64,000 bases of DNA from Gonapodya prolifera JEL478 (GCA_001574975.1 KQ965787.1:159093-223092), one strand, 5' to 3'. Positions 23,068-35,948 are shown, counted from the stretch's first letter. Numbers and translations: made by a program. Notes: generated by a model from the letters alone, not told the origin.

Positions 23068-26000
23068 ATGCATTTGAGCCCAAAGGAGTTGGACAAACTC
23101 GTTCTGCACCAGGTGGGTTCCAGCAAAGCGCAGGCCCATGATGCTCTCTGACGATCACGAGAACACTGCAATCGCCTGCTAGGTCGGTTTCCTGGCCCAG
23201 AAACGCCTGGCGAGAGGACTGAAGCTGAACTTCGCCGAAGCGACAGCTCTGATCGCGAGTCAGCTTCTCGAATTTATTCGGGATGGGAAGCACTCCGTCG
23301 CTCAGCTCATGGACGTCGGCCGACGGGTGAGTTCCCTGGCTCTGGGCCCGCTCAACCTTCACCCGTCTGTGCTCACCAGATCTCCTTTTCAAGCTCCTGG
23401 GCCGACGCCACGTTCTCTCGAGCGTTCTTGCGCAGCTGCATGAAGTTCAGGTGGAAGGCACGTTCCTGGACGGCACGAAACTGGTGACGGTGCACGACCC
23501 CATCAGCACCGACGACGGCAACCTCGAACTCGCCCTGTACGGCTCCTTCCTCCCCGTTCCGTCCGCCGACCTCTTCCCCTTGGAAATCCTAGACATGACA
23601 GTCGTGCCGCCGGGAGGGGTTGTCGTGCAGTCTGGCAAAATCCAACTCAACGCGGGTCGCAAGCGGGTGGGATTGAAAGTTACCAATAACGGCGACAGAC
23701 CTGTACAGGTACGCTCGCTCTCACGACACTCCCCCAACCTGTATTCACTCTCATTGACACCTTGTCCCAGGTCGGATCCCACTACCACTTCATCGAGACC
23801 AACCCTCTCCTCGTATTCGACCGGATCCTCTCCTACGGCAAACGCCTCGACATTGCGGCGGGTACAGCCGTGCGTTTCGAGCCCGGCGAGACCAAGACGG
23901 TCACGCTTGTCGAGATCGCGGGCAACCAGGTCATCAAGGGGGGCAATAACCTGGCCACGGGGAAAGTCGAGGAGTCCAAAAAGGTCGAGCTCAGGAAACG
24001 GATGGCGGAGCTTGGGTTTGGATTCAAGGTTCAGGAAGAGGAGGTTGCACCCAAGCCGGCCGAAATGGACAGGAAAACGTACGCCGATTTCTACGGCCCC
24101 ACGGTGAGTCGCTTGTCTCCTCGTTTACTTTCTCCACAGCAACCAACATCCGCTCATTTCCTCAATCCCCCGCCCTCAGACCGGCGACAGGGTCCGCCTC
24201 GCCGACACCTCGCTGCACCTCGAAGTGGAGCATGACTACACGGTCTACGGCGACGAATGCAAGTTTGGCGGGGGCAAAGTCCTGCGCGACGGGATGGGCC
24301 AGGCGGCCGGCGTGACGGACGCCGAGGCGCTCGACCTGGTCATCACGAACGCGCTCGTGGTCGACTGGACGGGGATCTTCAAGGCGGATATTGGGATTAA
24401 GAAAGGTGTGTGCTGCGCGAACCGGGTTGCGTGAGTTCGTGCCTGACAGAGCCCCTTACGCTGCCACAGGGTTCATTGTGGGGATTGGAAAGGCAGGAAA
24501 CCCCGACGTCATGGCGGGTGTTACTCCCGGGATGGTTGTGGGCCCGACGACGGAGGCGCTTGCTGGGGAGGGTCACATCTTCACCGCGGGCGCGATGGAC
24601 GCACACGTTCACTTCATCTGTCCTCAAATCTGCACCGAGGCGATTGCGTCGGGTGTCACAACAGTGCTCGGTACGTTTTCCCATTGTTGTCTTCTCCTTG
24701 TTGGTAGAACTCATACAAACTGGGCTTTCTAACTCCCCTCTGATCCACGACAGGCGGCGGAACGGGTCCTAACACGGGCACAAACGCGACCACATGCACG
24801 CCGGGAATGCACCACATGCACTTCATGCTCACGGCGACGGACGACATTCCGCTCAACGTCGGTTTCACGGGCAAGGGCAACGCGGCGTCCAAGGAGGGGC
24901 TAGAGGACCAGATCCGCGCGGGAGCTGTCGGGATGAAACTCCACGAGGATTGGGGGACCACGCCGAGCGCAATCGATGCGTGTTTGGAGGTCTGCGAGAG
25001 GTTCGATGTCCAGGTGAGAGGAAGCTCGTCGCAGGCAAATGGGAGTGACCGGGTGGTAACGGCAAGTGTGTTTTGGTAGACGAGCATTCATACCGACACG
25101 TTGAACGAGTCTGGGTTCGTGGAAAGCTCTATTGCGGCGTTTAAGAACCGGACTATCCACGCGTACCACACGGAAGGCGCGGGAGGTGGTCACGCTCCCG
25201 ACATCATCCGTGTCGTCGTGAGTAGGCAGCCATAGGCTGCACATCCCATCTGTCCCCTGATCCTGTTGTAAGTCTGACGCCGATGTCCGTCAGGGGGAAG
25301 CCAACGTCATCCCATCGTCTACCAATCCTACTCGGGCGTACACAGTAAACACGCTGGACGAGCACGTGGACATGCTGATGGTAAGTTTTTATGGCATACA
25401 ACATCCATGCAGACCCCGACCCGACGTGTTTTTGTCCAGGTATGTCACCACCTGTCCCGGTCAATCCCCGAAGACATCGCCTTCGCCGAATCGCGGATTC
25501 GCGCTGAGACAATCCAGGCTGAGGACATCCTCCACGATGTTGGGGCCATAAGTATCATCAGCTCTGACTCGCAGGCGATGGGGCGTGTGGGAGAGGTCAT
25601 TTCTAGAACGTGGCATACGGCGTCTAAGATGAAGAACCAACGGGGATGGCTCAAGGGCGGCGCGACTCCTGTGGATTCGTTGGAGAGAAACGATAATTTC
25701 AGGATCAAGAGATACGTTGCGAAGTACACAATTAATCCGTGAGTATCTTGGTGACTTCTTTGTCACTTGTGTACCTTGATTGACATACTGTTTATGTCCG
25801 CCAGTGCGATTGTGGCGGGGATGTCGCACGTCATCGGCTCCGTGGAAGTTGGAAAGTGGGCCGATCTCGTCATGTACAAGCCAGCTTTCTTTGGTACGAA
25901 GCCAGAGCTGGTCATTAAAGGCGGCTTGGTGAGATGGTGTCATGCTTGATACACGAATCACTTCCTAATTAGTTCACGACAGGTTGCATATGCCCAGATG

Positions 26001-26330
26001 GGTGATGCAAATGCTTCCATCCCGACGACTCAGCCACTCATCGCCCGCCCCATGTTTGGCGGTCTCCCACTCGGTGCTGGACTGTCGTCCATCGCGTTTG
26101 TAAGCAACGCTGCATTGTCCGCAGGGGTTGCAACAAAGTATGGTCTTCGTAAACGAGTAGAGGCGGTCAAGGGATGCAGCACGGTTCGGAAAGCAGACAT
26201 GAAGCTGAACTCAGCCTTGCCAAAGATCAAAGTGGATCCGGAAACGTATCAGGTATGGGCGGATGGTGAACTACTGCAGTGTCCGGCAGCAAAGACTGTG
26301 CCAATGTCACAAAGCTTCTACATATTTTGA
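23068..26330 (+). CDS. URE1: Urease, single-chain gamma-beta-alpha fusion
   Basis: Nickel urease, hydrolysing urea to ammonia and carbamate, with the fused eukaryotic order gamma, beta, alpha. Start [15 protein letters not shown] at 23068. Gamma: [19 protein letters not shown]. Beta: [20 protein letters not shown]-type region (here NNGDRPVQ, then [18 protein letters not shown]). Alpha: [23 protein letters not shown] (two Ni-ligand histidines), [13 protein letters not shown] (carbamylated Lys and His), [25 protein letters not shown], the flap MVCHHLS with Cys-His, and [13 protein letters not shown] with the Asp ligand. It ends [10 protein letters not shown] with TGA at 26328-26330. All active-site residues are present, so it should be active. 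Eleven or so exons, with short introns. The accessory proteins UreD/F/G, needed for Ni loading, are not in the window. Confidence 0.97.
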
Positions 26331-26587
26331 GTTGTTTCTTTACATGCTTCTGGTAATATATACAATCTTGATTGACTCTCGTTAGTTTTGTTAGTTTTGA
26401 GGTGGATGTCGATGTACCAGAGTTGTAAGCACGCTCATGGGACCCGACTATGATCGAGGAGGGTGACTGAATACAGAAGATGAACAAAATATTGACTCAT
26501 AGATCACTCCGACTACATGGGTCGAATACAAATAAAATTGGTGTACAACATTGGGGAGAGCATCAGGTTTCAATAAATTTGCATGCT
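26331..26587. other. Urease 3' flank
   Basis: AT-rich 3' UTR-like sequence between the urease stop and repeat copy B. No feature recognised. Confidence 0.4.
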
Positions 26588-27372
26588 TATGGAGGTGAAC
26601 GATGCCGGTGCATGTGCTTTTTCTCGGGTAATAGCTTTTCTGTGGCGCGGTTGAGGATTGCCGTGGACAGGTCACTGGATGAGCATGGCATATGTGGTGT
26701 CAATGTTGCTCTCATATATTGTGATTGTCATAATCAGAATATAAAAGAACACCGTATAAAAGGTAACAAACTGCGACAGTATGCACTCTGAGTGTGTTCG
26801 CATGTGTTGACATGTAGTTGGATCGGGAGGCGAAAAGTTCACAGCTCCGCACATGACTGTGTGACTTGAATAGGAAAGTGGACGCTTGTGGGCAAATGGT
26901 GTGCGACTTGGGAGGACGAATTGAACATGTGCCTTGAACTTGATATTGATATCAACCGATGACGTTCTTGAGTGCCGTTGAAACCACAAGAAGGTTCAAT
27001 GGTAATGCCTCACGCAGCACGTGCAATTTAATGTTCGATGTCCAGCTTGAGGCGGAAGACGAAGGTGGTGTTTGTGGTGCCACAGTGTGCGAGTGAGAAT
27101 CGAAGGCCTAAACGAGTGGGTGGGGTCAGCAACACATGGTGGATCCCCTCCTCAAATACCGGTGGCGAAAAATAATTCAAGCTGGTACCCGAAAACTTTT
27201 ATCCTTTGCACGAAAACGCTAGACTCTCACCAGTGCCGTTCGCTTGATACCGAGCTCGAAGATTGGAGGTGAAGAAGGGCATCATTGGGTGGAGAGGGAC
27301 ACCAGAAGACCTATTCGAGAAACTGAAAGTGGGGTGAGCGACACATAAAGGCGCAATCGAACACGATGCTCC
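26588..27372 (-). repeat. Dispersed repeat copy B (inverted relative to copy A at 13.6-14.4 kb)
   Basis: The reverse complement aligns with 13585-14437 over most of its length with scattered substitutions and small indels. The plus-strand end reads YGGERCRCMCFFSGNSFSVA, against YGGERCRCMCSFSGNNFSWA in copy A. Several differences there fall at third codon positions in that frame, hinting at past coding constraint. The opposite end reads IVFDCAFMCRSPHFQFLE on the minus strand, almost as in copy A. No terminal inverted repeats or target duplication were found by eye. Confidence 0.6.
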
Positions 27373-29245
27373 TCCATGATTCGTCTTCACCGATGCTCGG
27401 CGATCCACACCTCGGAGACCTTCTTTCTCCACGCCCGCAGGTCGGTATTTCACGCCACGATACACGACGCCGACGTTCTTGTTCGAGTGGCCCTGACGTA
27501 GGATGGCACGACGAAGTCACAAGTGACGACGACGGCGCCCCAGTCTCGTCAGGAGAGCAACTGCCACTGTCACGTAACCTAAGCAGCCGGAGCAAATGCC
27601 CGCTTACACTCCACATTAGACATCCGAGGAAATTCCACCGAGGTGGATTCACACTCTGCAGAGAAAGCGTGAATCGAGTGCGAAGGTCTCCTCGGCGATT
27701 GTTCCCCATGGGGCCCATTAACGTGCAGACGTGCCTCGTTTAAACATCGCAATCGTCAGAATTCACAAAGTCCTTCTGCACCACCCCAATGCACCACGGA
27801 AACCTTCAATCCACGCGCCCGCAGGTCGCGTCCCATTTAGGCGCGAAGCGAATGCTTTCTCGGTGGTCCGAGGGTTCAGGAAGTACCTGTTCTGGCAAGC
27901 CTGAACAACCCCCAACAGAACAAGGAGGTCCCGGGATCCCGTGCGAGAACAACCATCCACCATCAGGTGGCCACCGGGTTGCTTGCCGATGCTCTTGATC
28001 GGGCAGTCTGGCACGAAGGCTCCGTGGTGCTCGTGTCCGCGTCCGTCATGTGTCTGAGGTCCAAATCATCTCCTTATTCTCACCCACACTAACCATGTCT
28101 CCAAATGTTGGGGTAGGTTGCTTGATTGCACGATGGATGCATCGTGAAGCTGCGCTGATTCGAAAACATGTTTAAAACCACGAAGGCAGCGATAACGTTC
28201 CGCCGGTCGCGCAACTCACCGAATTCCCCTCGAAAGCCTCAAGGATATGAAAGGCACTCCGATTCCCGTGTATGATGGGTTGATTCTGTCAGAACCCGGT
28301 TGGTGGAGTGTCAGTTCTTATCTGGGGGTACAAATAAGTGCCATTTAGGCGCGAACCCTTGCTCACCGTCGATTGGACGCTGCAGCCGCGTCAAACGCAC
28401 AGAAATCGTGCCATCGATGTCCCAAAATTCACTGCTGGTCGCGGTGTGCGTCTGAGCTCGCTGGAAGGTTCAGTTGTAAATTGGTAAAAACTTTTACCGC
28501 ACAGGCCCGCACCCCTTTTATGCACTGCTGCACCCACTTTGTCTCTTTTTACATTCGAGTGATGTAAAAATTACACGATCTTCTGCAGCTCATCAATCAC
28601 CTTTTAGATGAAGTGGGAACTTGAAACGGTGGACCTGGTCCAAAATGTGGCACAGATGGTGACCAAACCATCCTTCAACCTTTTCCCCTTTCTTCCATTT
28701 CCCTCGCCGTATTGGCCATGCGAGTAATATGCCCTTCGCTCGGATACCCAAGAACTATGTGCTCGGCGCGCGTGGACTCTAATTGGACGCCGATTATGTT
28801 GCAAATCGAACGCCACTGGCACTTCGATTTGTTCATGTTTCAATCGATACTTGCGGCGATTCTCCTTCTTTTTTACTCCTTGACAACACAATTGGGCAGA
28901 CAACACCGATACGATGAATGTCGATGGACGTAACGCACTGGTGACTCCTTCGAGGGCCATTGTTGGACTCGGACACCGAGCGAGCCCTCTACACTGCCAC
29001 AGAGATAACACCGAGCCCAAATAAAAGGAAAGCATGAATGAAACGGTGCCAGACGATTGTTTAGGCCGTTCCTGTTGCCGTTTTCGAAGGTCAGCTTGCG
29101 CCCGACGACTCTCTTTGGATTCCAAGACATGCCGGCACAAAGCTCAACTTCGACAATGGCTATTATAACGCGATACACAGCACGCGGAATAATGGATCAG
29201 CCTATGCCAGTAGTGATCGTCTGTTGCCTATTTCTTTCCCAGTAC
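27373..29245. other. Gene-poor stretch, nothing secure
   Basis: Many short frames on both strands, none with domains or coherent splicing. The motif GCCCGCAGGTCG occurs near 27437 and 27819, and CATTTAGGCGCGAA near 27834 and 28342, suggesting old short duplications. A minus frame at 28604-29140 has no recognisable features and is not called. Confidence 0.35.
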
Positions 29246-29605
29246 TGATTTTGCAAATTCCGCACGCGGTTTGTCGAACGACCAAAATGACCAGACTGCC
29301 ATCGGCGCCAATGGACTCCGCCAGCCAACCAAACTCCCGCTCAGCTCTCGCCCTAACCAAATTTTGTCGCTTCCGCTCCGCCATCCCAACTCATCTCGGT
29401 CCACCTCGTCTGTCTGGTAATGTCTCCCAGGCACCTTCGTGGGTGGTCCCGAGCACTTCCTCGCCATGGCGGATCCCCTGCAAGCCACATCACCCGCAAC
29501 GATCGCGAGTGTGGTGGCCGCTGTGGGGTCGAACGTTGCCTTGTTTCTTAAACACAAACCAATCCTACCAAGAAACTCCTCGTTGCCGTTGATGAATTTC
29601 TTCTA
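29246..29605 (+). pseudogene. Decayed paralogue of the Pro-rich single-pass membrane protein
   Basis: After a good acceptor (TTTCTTTCCCAG near 29240), one frame reads TDFANSARGLSNDQNDQ, PTKLPLSSRPNQI and NSSRSTSSVW, meets one in-frame TAA, and continues in the same frame as CLPGTFVGGPEHFLAMAD then SPATIASVVAAVGSNVALF before a final stop. The second part aligns by eye with the juxtamembrane region of the protein at 14498-16033 (ALPGAVAGSGSEQYLAMTG, SPAMIGGLVAAG). No upstream signal exon or cytoplasmic tail is evident. It is most likely a degraded duplicate, and the in-frame stop argues against function. Confidence 0.45.
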
Positions 29606-29760
29606 AGGCACCTCTCACGCAATGCATCAGCATTTTATGGCTTGGACAGCGAACTGAAATCAAATCAATTGATTGAAAATCAGGGACCAACAAAAAGTTT
29701 ACACGTCGCAGTCTGTGAGAGGGCCTAGTCACACCGCTAGATGGCGATGCTTTGAGCATA

Positions 29761-29919
29761 TCAAAGGTCACCTTGCAGGCGTACTGCAAGTCCAGATCCA
29801 ATGTGTGCAATCGGGAAAAGAGCAAAAGCTCCAATCGCCCAGTCGACCGGCCGAATGACCGCGACGACCAGCACACCAATCCCCCCTCGAGTACAAGGTA
29901 GCTTGAATGGTATTTGCAT
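29761..29919 (-). CDS. Short membrane-protein exon, possibly COX20-like
   Basis: A 52-codon frame preceded by an acceptor-like TTACAG: MQIPFKLPCTRGGIG, then VLVVAVIRPVDWAIGAFALF, then GSGLAVRLQGDL and stop. Two hydrophobic stretches and the PCTR motif followed by a (D/N)WAxGxF segment recall the mitochondrial COX2 chaperone COX20 (PCAR, NWAVGSF). The match is weak, flanking exons were not found, and it could be chance. Confidence 0.22.
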   Translation of the reverse strand: MQIPFKLPCTRGGIGVLVVAVIRPVDWAIGAFALFPIAHIGSGLAVRLQGDL

Positions 29920-30593
29920 CTGTAAGTTGGGAGTTTAGATGCGGAAGAAAAGGAGTTGCAGTATCTCCGCCTAACTCAGATCGCACATGTAGAAAACCAC
30001 TACAAGCGGAACCGATCCCGGTCGATCGACGCACGGTGCTTTTCGTCTGCCATATATCGAGGACTTGAGATAAATTGCGGTGAACAAAATGCCGCCTTCC
30101 CCTCATTCACACATCGTTCCCAATTCCCTCAGGAGAGAACGGCTCCGGGATCACCAGTACTGTGGGTGGAGTTGAGGCATCAATACATGTATCCAAACCT
30201 TATGCGCGTGAGTGGATTGATGTTTAGCAGACATCACGGGGAGGAATTTCATGCGTCCTGGACCATCGCCACGCGATCGACGGGGGTTGTCCCAATGAGC
30301 ACCACCAGCACCGCCCTGCTTCGCATTCCAAAATCAATGGCTTGCTATCTGTGCTACACATACTTTCATAGCAATTATCTTTGAAAACAAAGCATTTTAT
30401 ATTTGTGGAAGGTTTCCCCGTTGGGAGGGACAAAAGCCACCCTTGGATCAAAACACGCGGAGTGAACTGGGAAAGCTGGCACCGCCAATTTGACGGACGG
30501 GAGACCTCGAAGACAATAGGATCCCTTGTATCTACCACCCATCGTCGCGGGACCTGCCGAGGGGCATCCCGCGACATCTCGCCACTCCTTTTT
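29920..30593. other. Upstream region of the LRR-TM-SH3 gene
   Basis: No supported gene. Frames on both strands are short and lack domains. The promoter of the gene starting at 30594 is expected here. Confidence 0.35.
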
Positions 30594-33500
30594 ATGAGGC
30601 CCACCATCCTCCTCTTCCTGGCCATCCTGGTGCCCCTCGCCTGGGCCCAATCGTACTACGTGTGTCCAGACTTGTTTCTGGCCCTGTCCGACCCGACGCA
30701 ATCGGCCGTCGGGCTAGCTTCTTGCTGCAGTTCGGCTCCCGTGGATGTTCGACCAAACAGCTATCTGTTTTGCAATGGGCCGAACGTCACCGCGGTGCAC
30801 CTCAACGGAACCTCTGCTAGTACGCTGGAGCATTTTCGTGGACTGACGGATCTTCTGGAGTTGTGAGTGGACCCTTTATTCGACAACCCTTGAACCAGGA
30901 GAAGGGAACTCACCTCACTGCACAGAACCCTTGTCAACGCGAGTCTCACTGGTGCACTACCGCCATGGTTGAATGAACTGGGAGCCCTTCGGACTCTGAG
31001 CTTGCGCACGAATCGGTTGACAGGAAATGCGGAGATAGTTGCAAGTCTGACGAATCTCCTGTATCTGTGAGTTGGATCACTGCGCGGAGACGCCGACACT
31101 CCACGACTGAGCGTTCGCGTGTACAGTGACCTGGCGGAGAACCAACTTAGCGGATCCTTAAGTTGGTTGAGACAGAACACATTGCTGCAGCAAGCGGATT
31201 TACACTCCAATACCTTTGTGAGCTCCTCGACCACAAGCTGCTGAAGGTCGCGCAAACTCTTATTCCCTGTCCATGTCCAGACCGACCTACCAGACATTTC
31301 GGTGCTTCCTTCACTCACCACATTTTACGTATCGTCGAACACAATCAACAGCACCGTTCCGGATTTCGGAAGCCTGACGAATCTCACGATTATGTAAGCA
31401 ACTTCACTAGTAATATTGTCTTCGTGACGACAACATGACGCGAACCTGACTTCAGCGACATATCGAACAACCAGTTTAGTGGGGGTCTTCCGACTTTCTC
31501 CACAAACCAGAAGCTCACAACCCTGTGAGTTTGATACGTAGCGCAAAAGGACATGCATCGATTCGACAGTGTGTGTCAACAGCTCTGCAGCGTCCAACAA
31601 CCTCGCTGGTCCATTACCGGCCAGTTTGTTCACTCTCCCCTCACTACAAATACTCGACCTGTCTCAAAATAGGCTCACCGGAGACGTTCCTCGTGAACTG
31701 TCAAACCAGAGAAGCCTGGTCTCGGTCACACTCCAGACGAATCCGCAACTTGGGGGTGCATTGTGAGCTCGAACATCGTTCGTCTCAGTCTGAGCTCCAA
31801 TTTATTGATTTCCCCCCTCCCCCCAAAGACCTGATCTTACCAACCTGTTTAACCTTCGAACGCTGTGAGTGCACTGTTGTGTGATCATCCAGAGTGGTTT
31901 ACCAAAATACGTGATTCCGCAGGCGGCTTGCGAATACCAACATCTCTGGCCCGCTTGTGCTCCCGTGAGTTTTCGCCCATCGACTCCGTTGGCAAGTGTG
32001 ATTGACCCGCCCTGGAACAGATCGAGCATTGGTTTGGCGCAGTGTGATGTTGCCGGAACACGGATCTGCAGCAGTGGAGGAGGACAGTCGGCCCCTACTA
32101 TTTGCGTCCCGTCTGGTGGCTCACTGCCGATATGTTCTTCGTCGATCTTGGCGGTCACAAGTGTTTCAGCTTCAGTGTCATCGTTTACGATTTTGTCAGC
32201 TACCAGGACGGCGCCGACTTCCATGACGGGCGAGATTGCCACCGTGCAGACCGTCCCGATGGCCTCTGCCACAGAGCAGAAGGTAAGAGCAGAGTGACCG
32301 GCTTGAAGAAGCGAAACAGGAATCGTGCTAACCCATCTCTAAAAAGAAGGACGGTTCCGGAATCAACTGGCTGTGGGTTGGCGTGGGTATGTTAAATTTG
32401 TTTCGGGGCCTGTGTTTACTTGGGCCGCCAGTGTTAAACTTCCCCATGGCTTCCCAAACATCAGGCGGCGGTGCAGGTTTGCTGCTCGTGGTTGGAATGG
32501 GAACCTTCTGCTTCTGTATACGACGGCGTCGTGCGAGTTCTCCGATTGACCCCCACAAGGAAGAGCGAAATTGGGGTCTCATTCCATCCGGCAGGGTCTC
32601 AGCACAGTCGATGAATGTCACTGACGTCGAGATGACCCGCGCCAGACTGGCATCTCCACCTCCCAACTCCCCAAAGATTCCTCCGGTTGATTTCGGACCA
32701 TCGCTGAACAGTTTTCGAATCAACAAATTGGGTCCCGACGCCGCGCCTTTGCTACATCCTGGGTCTCCACCAAGCTCGATGTCTTCCTTGCCTACGCGCA
32801 GTGAATCCCCTTTCTCTCCTCCAGTTTCTCCACGTGCCACACCATCACTACCAAGGTTTTCGCAGGGCTTGCCAACTTCACCAACATATTCACGAGTTCT
32901 TAGCCCCCACTCCCTTGCCCCGGCAACACTTTTGATTCCTCCTACACCATCCCCTGCTATGTCCCCATCCGCAAGCAAGTCATTCTCCCCAGTTCCCCGA
33001 CCTGTCAGCTCTACACCCACTCGAAGCATACCTCCGTCGATTTTGACATCGCCATCGCTCGGACCGAGGCCGGCAAGTCCTCCCGTATATGTTGCGTGGT
33101 CCTCGTCTTTGCGACGAGGGTCCTCACCGGCATCTCCGACCGAGCAATATCGTGTTGCTGTTCCGTCCTATCCCTCCTTTGATCGAGGGAAGAGGGTAGC
33201 AGTGGGTGACCGCGGTGCCACCCACACTTCTTCTTTTTCAAGCTGGGAAATGCACGAAGACTTATCCTCTCCGGATACATCCGGGATCGACAGCGATGCT
33301 GGAGAACGGGGAAGACGTTCGCGGAATCGGAATCGAAATAAATTGGCGACCGCTGGGAGATCTCCAAGCTCCCCTGTAATTCTCGGCGGAGCCCAGGCGG
33401 CGGAGAGAACGGGCAGTACCCCGGTGGTGCTGGAGCGGACGCCGTCGATGGAAAACTTCCGCGCAAAGGTCATGGGTCTTCCGCTGCCATACCCGGAACT

Positions 33501-34430
33501 GGAGGAACAGAAGTCGCGGGGATCTCGACAGGGCTCCGCAGATGGGAGGAGGTTTGGCGCCCTCCCGTTTCCCACGACGTCGATGGATGATTTGAAATCA
33601 ACTCTCAGTAACATTGCGACACCCTCGATGGATAGTATCCGTGCGAAGTTACGGAGGCTTCCTCGTTCTGCCACTGGGTCATCGTCCATCAGTTCTATTG
33701 ATCGCCGAACCCCTTCGATCAGTATTCCCCCTATCACTGCACTTTCTTCGATATCATCTATAAGTGGAGATACGATGCCAGAACCCAAGGGATACACAGC
33801 GACCATCCCGTATGAGTCCACCAAACCTTATGAGCTATCGTGTCTACTCGGTCACCATATTCTCGTTAAGGTGAGAAAGCTACGAACGTTATTAGATGTT
33901 TGGTGATACTGATATTGGTACCTACTCTATCACAAAAGAAATGGTATGACGATGGATGGGTGCTGGGGACCAATGTTAATACGGGAATGGAAGGTTTCGT
34001 CCCGCTTGGAATACTCAAACCCCTGGACGATGTTGGTGATGAGCTCGAACGCTTGAGTGAAAAGGCGAGCGATTTTGGGGAGAGTGAGGCTGGAGAAGAG
34101 GATGATGATGAGCTAGAGCAAGGTACGAAATTTGTGTTCTGCTGTTTCGTCAACTTCCTGACATTTTATCGAACTGCACAATCTGAAGCTGAAGAAACAT
34201 TAGATGCGATGCTGTCGTCCATGGATGTCAACAGCGGAGAGTACGAAAAGTTCAGGGCCAGCCTCGAAACACAACGTCGAGTGCAGAAGTCACTCAGTTT
34301 TGTCAAGGAGAGTTCTCGAAGCGTTAGCCCCATATCGAAAGATTTTCCACCAAGCCCAACGAACTCTGATGACGAGGATGACGAGCAGGAGCGAATACCC
34401 CCCACCCCACAACGGATGGCCACCTTTTAG
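30594..34430 (+). CDS. Receptor-like protein: LRR ectodomain, one membrane helix, cytoplasmic SH3 domain
   Basis: Starts MRPTILLFLAILVPLAWAQS (signal peptide) at 30594. The N-terminal Cys-containing cap (YVCPDLFLALSD, ASCCSS, FCNGPNVTAVHLNGT) leads to plant-type leucine-rich repeats, one per small exon: LVNASLTGALPPWLNELGAL, LAENQLSGSLS, ISNNQFSGGLP, SASNNLAGPLPASLFTLPSL, LDLSQNRLTGDVP. A CDVAGTRICSSGGG region and Ser/Thr stalk precede the helix GGGAGLLLVVGMGTFCFC with stop-transfer IRRRR. The long Ser/Pro-rich cytoplasmic part holds an SH3 domain, YTATIPYESTKPYELSCLLG, then KKWYDDGWVLGTN and MEGFVPLGILKP (the ALYDY, W and P landmarks). An acidic, Ser-Pro-rich tail ends PPTPQRMATF. It looks like a sensor coupling an extracellular ligand or wall contact to SH3-mediated signalling. 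Confidence 0.8.
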
Positions 34431-34809
34431 CCGAGATGTCACCGATCTTAATTTATTAATATCCACTGAATTGAGTGGCTGATACTAAATGTGTACATAT
34501 CTAATTTATTTCTATCAGCTGATGGGATTGCTGTGTGGTATGTCAGATTTCGAGACGGGTTAATCAATTGACAATTATCGATTGTCAGCTTCTGGAATTC
34601 GTCGCCTCCATCAACAATCGGTCCAAAACTCTACTGCCTACCCCCCTACATCAGAAGCGCGTCGCTCAATTCGCCTTCACTCCGCGCCTGATCACCCCAC
34701 ACTGAACAATATCTATTCGACGTTCAACCCCGTCCCGGTCCACGTGTGAAGCCAATAACCAGTGTGATCGAACTTGCGAAGGATTGCCGGCAGAACAAAG
34801 CGACGCATC

Positions 34810-35948
34810 ATGGGCTCTGCTGCGCAAACGCTACAGCGTCAGCTCAAAGGTGAAGACAACATGCGATCGTTTTGAGAGCCCATCACAATGTTAACCCAGC
34901 ATTCTCGTAATATTTCACTGCGCTACTCCTCAGAGTTTACAAAGAATCCTATCTCGGGCTTTTGAGTGAGTATATCACGATAGTTGTCACAGTGTCGCAT
35001 ATTAAGAACGAACCCAACCATCCTGCCACAGGTCTCGCTAAAAGGCGACAGCGTGTTCAAATGAGAGTACGTCGGGACACCATTTTTGGTGCTCTATTTC
35101 ACGAGTGACGATTTTGGATTAGGGTCGGCATCATGGGGCCACCACAAACCATCTACGAAGGAGGCTACTTCACCGCTACAATGAAGTTTCCCAATGACTA
35201 CCCATTCAATCCTCCAACATTCGCCTTCTCCGATGAACTTTTCCACCCTAACGTATATCCTTCCGATCATCGGATCTGCATTTCAATTCCTCACCCACCT
35301 AGCGATGACCCCATGTCTGGAGAGAAAGCCGAGGAGCGATGGAACCCAACACAATTAGTCGAGAGTGAGTATTCTCCGTTGTGCCACACACTTCGTCTGC
35401 ACTACCATGTGTGGGTTGCTTCGGTGTCCTCATCTCCATCATATCTCTGTTAAGCGACCCGAACTGCTCATCACCTGGAAATGTGGATGCTGGTGAGGAC
35501 AGGACTTCATGTCAACGATATAACGCTAAAAATTGCGTTTTGAGGTGTTTTATATCGCAAGGACCGAGCAAAGTATGATGCAAAGATCAAGGAGCAAGTG
35601 GAGAAACCAAAAGAAGAACATCCCTGCCGACTCAAAGATTCCTACCGAAGGCGAGATTGCTTTCTTTCCCTACACTTCCTTGCGAGAACATCTCAGAGAG
35701 AATCTCATTGTCATTGTGGTCAGCGGAGGACTTCGTTGTGAAGCGTGTTCAAGAAGAGGAGCAGGATTTTGACTTTTGGTACGATTATATGCAGACGACA
35801 TGTGTGAGTTTGCTTGAGGTCATCCAACACCGAAACCGGGTTCATATGCCTTTATATGTGCCAGCGTTCGATCAAGGAAGCGACGAGGGAGGAGGAGGGT
35901 GACGAAGAGGATGATGGGACGAGAGATGACGCGTGCCGCACACTCTAA
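34810..35948 (+). CDS. CDC34: Ubiquitin-conjugating enzyme E2, CDC34/UBE2R type
   Basis: E2 enzyme that partners SCF-type cullin-RING ligases. Start MGSAAQTLQRQLK at 34810, then short exons. Core: VGIMGPPQTIYEGGYFTATM, KFPNDYPFNPPTFAF, HPNVYPSDHRICISIPHPP, with the catalytic Cys in RICISI. The acidic insertion typical of CDC34/UBE2R and UBE2G follows (SDDPMSGEKAEERWNPTQ), then VLISIISLLSDPNCSSPGNV and a YRKD..-type helix. The tail has KRVQEEEQDFDFWYDYMQT and an acidic end (EEEGDEEDDGTRDD), stop TAA at 35946-35948. An acidic C-terminal tail is the CDC34 hallmark that binds the cullin basic canyon. The insertion and tail together favour CDC34 over UBC7. Confidence 0.92.

Noticed and set aside
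28604-29140. 178-codon minus-strand frame
   Set aside because: No motif, and it lies antisense to the leader of the plus-strand pseudogene region; coding status is unsupported.
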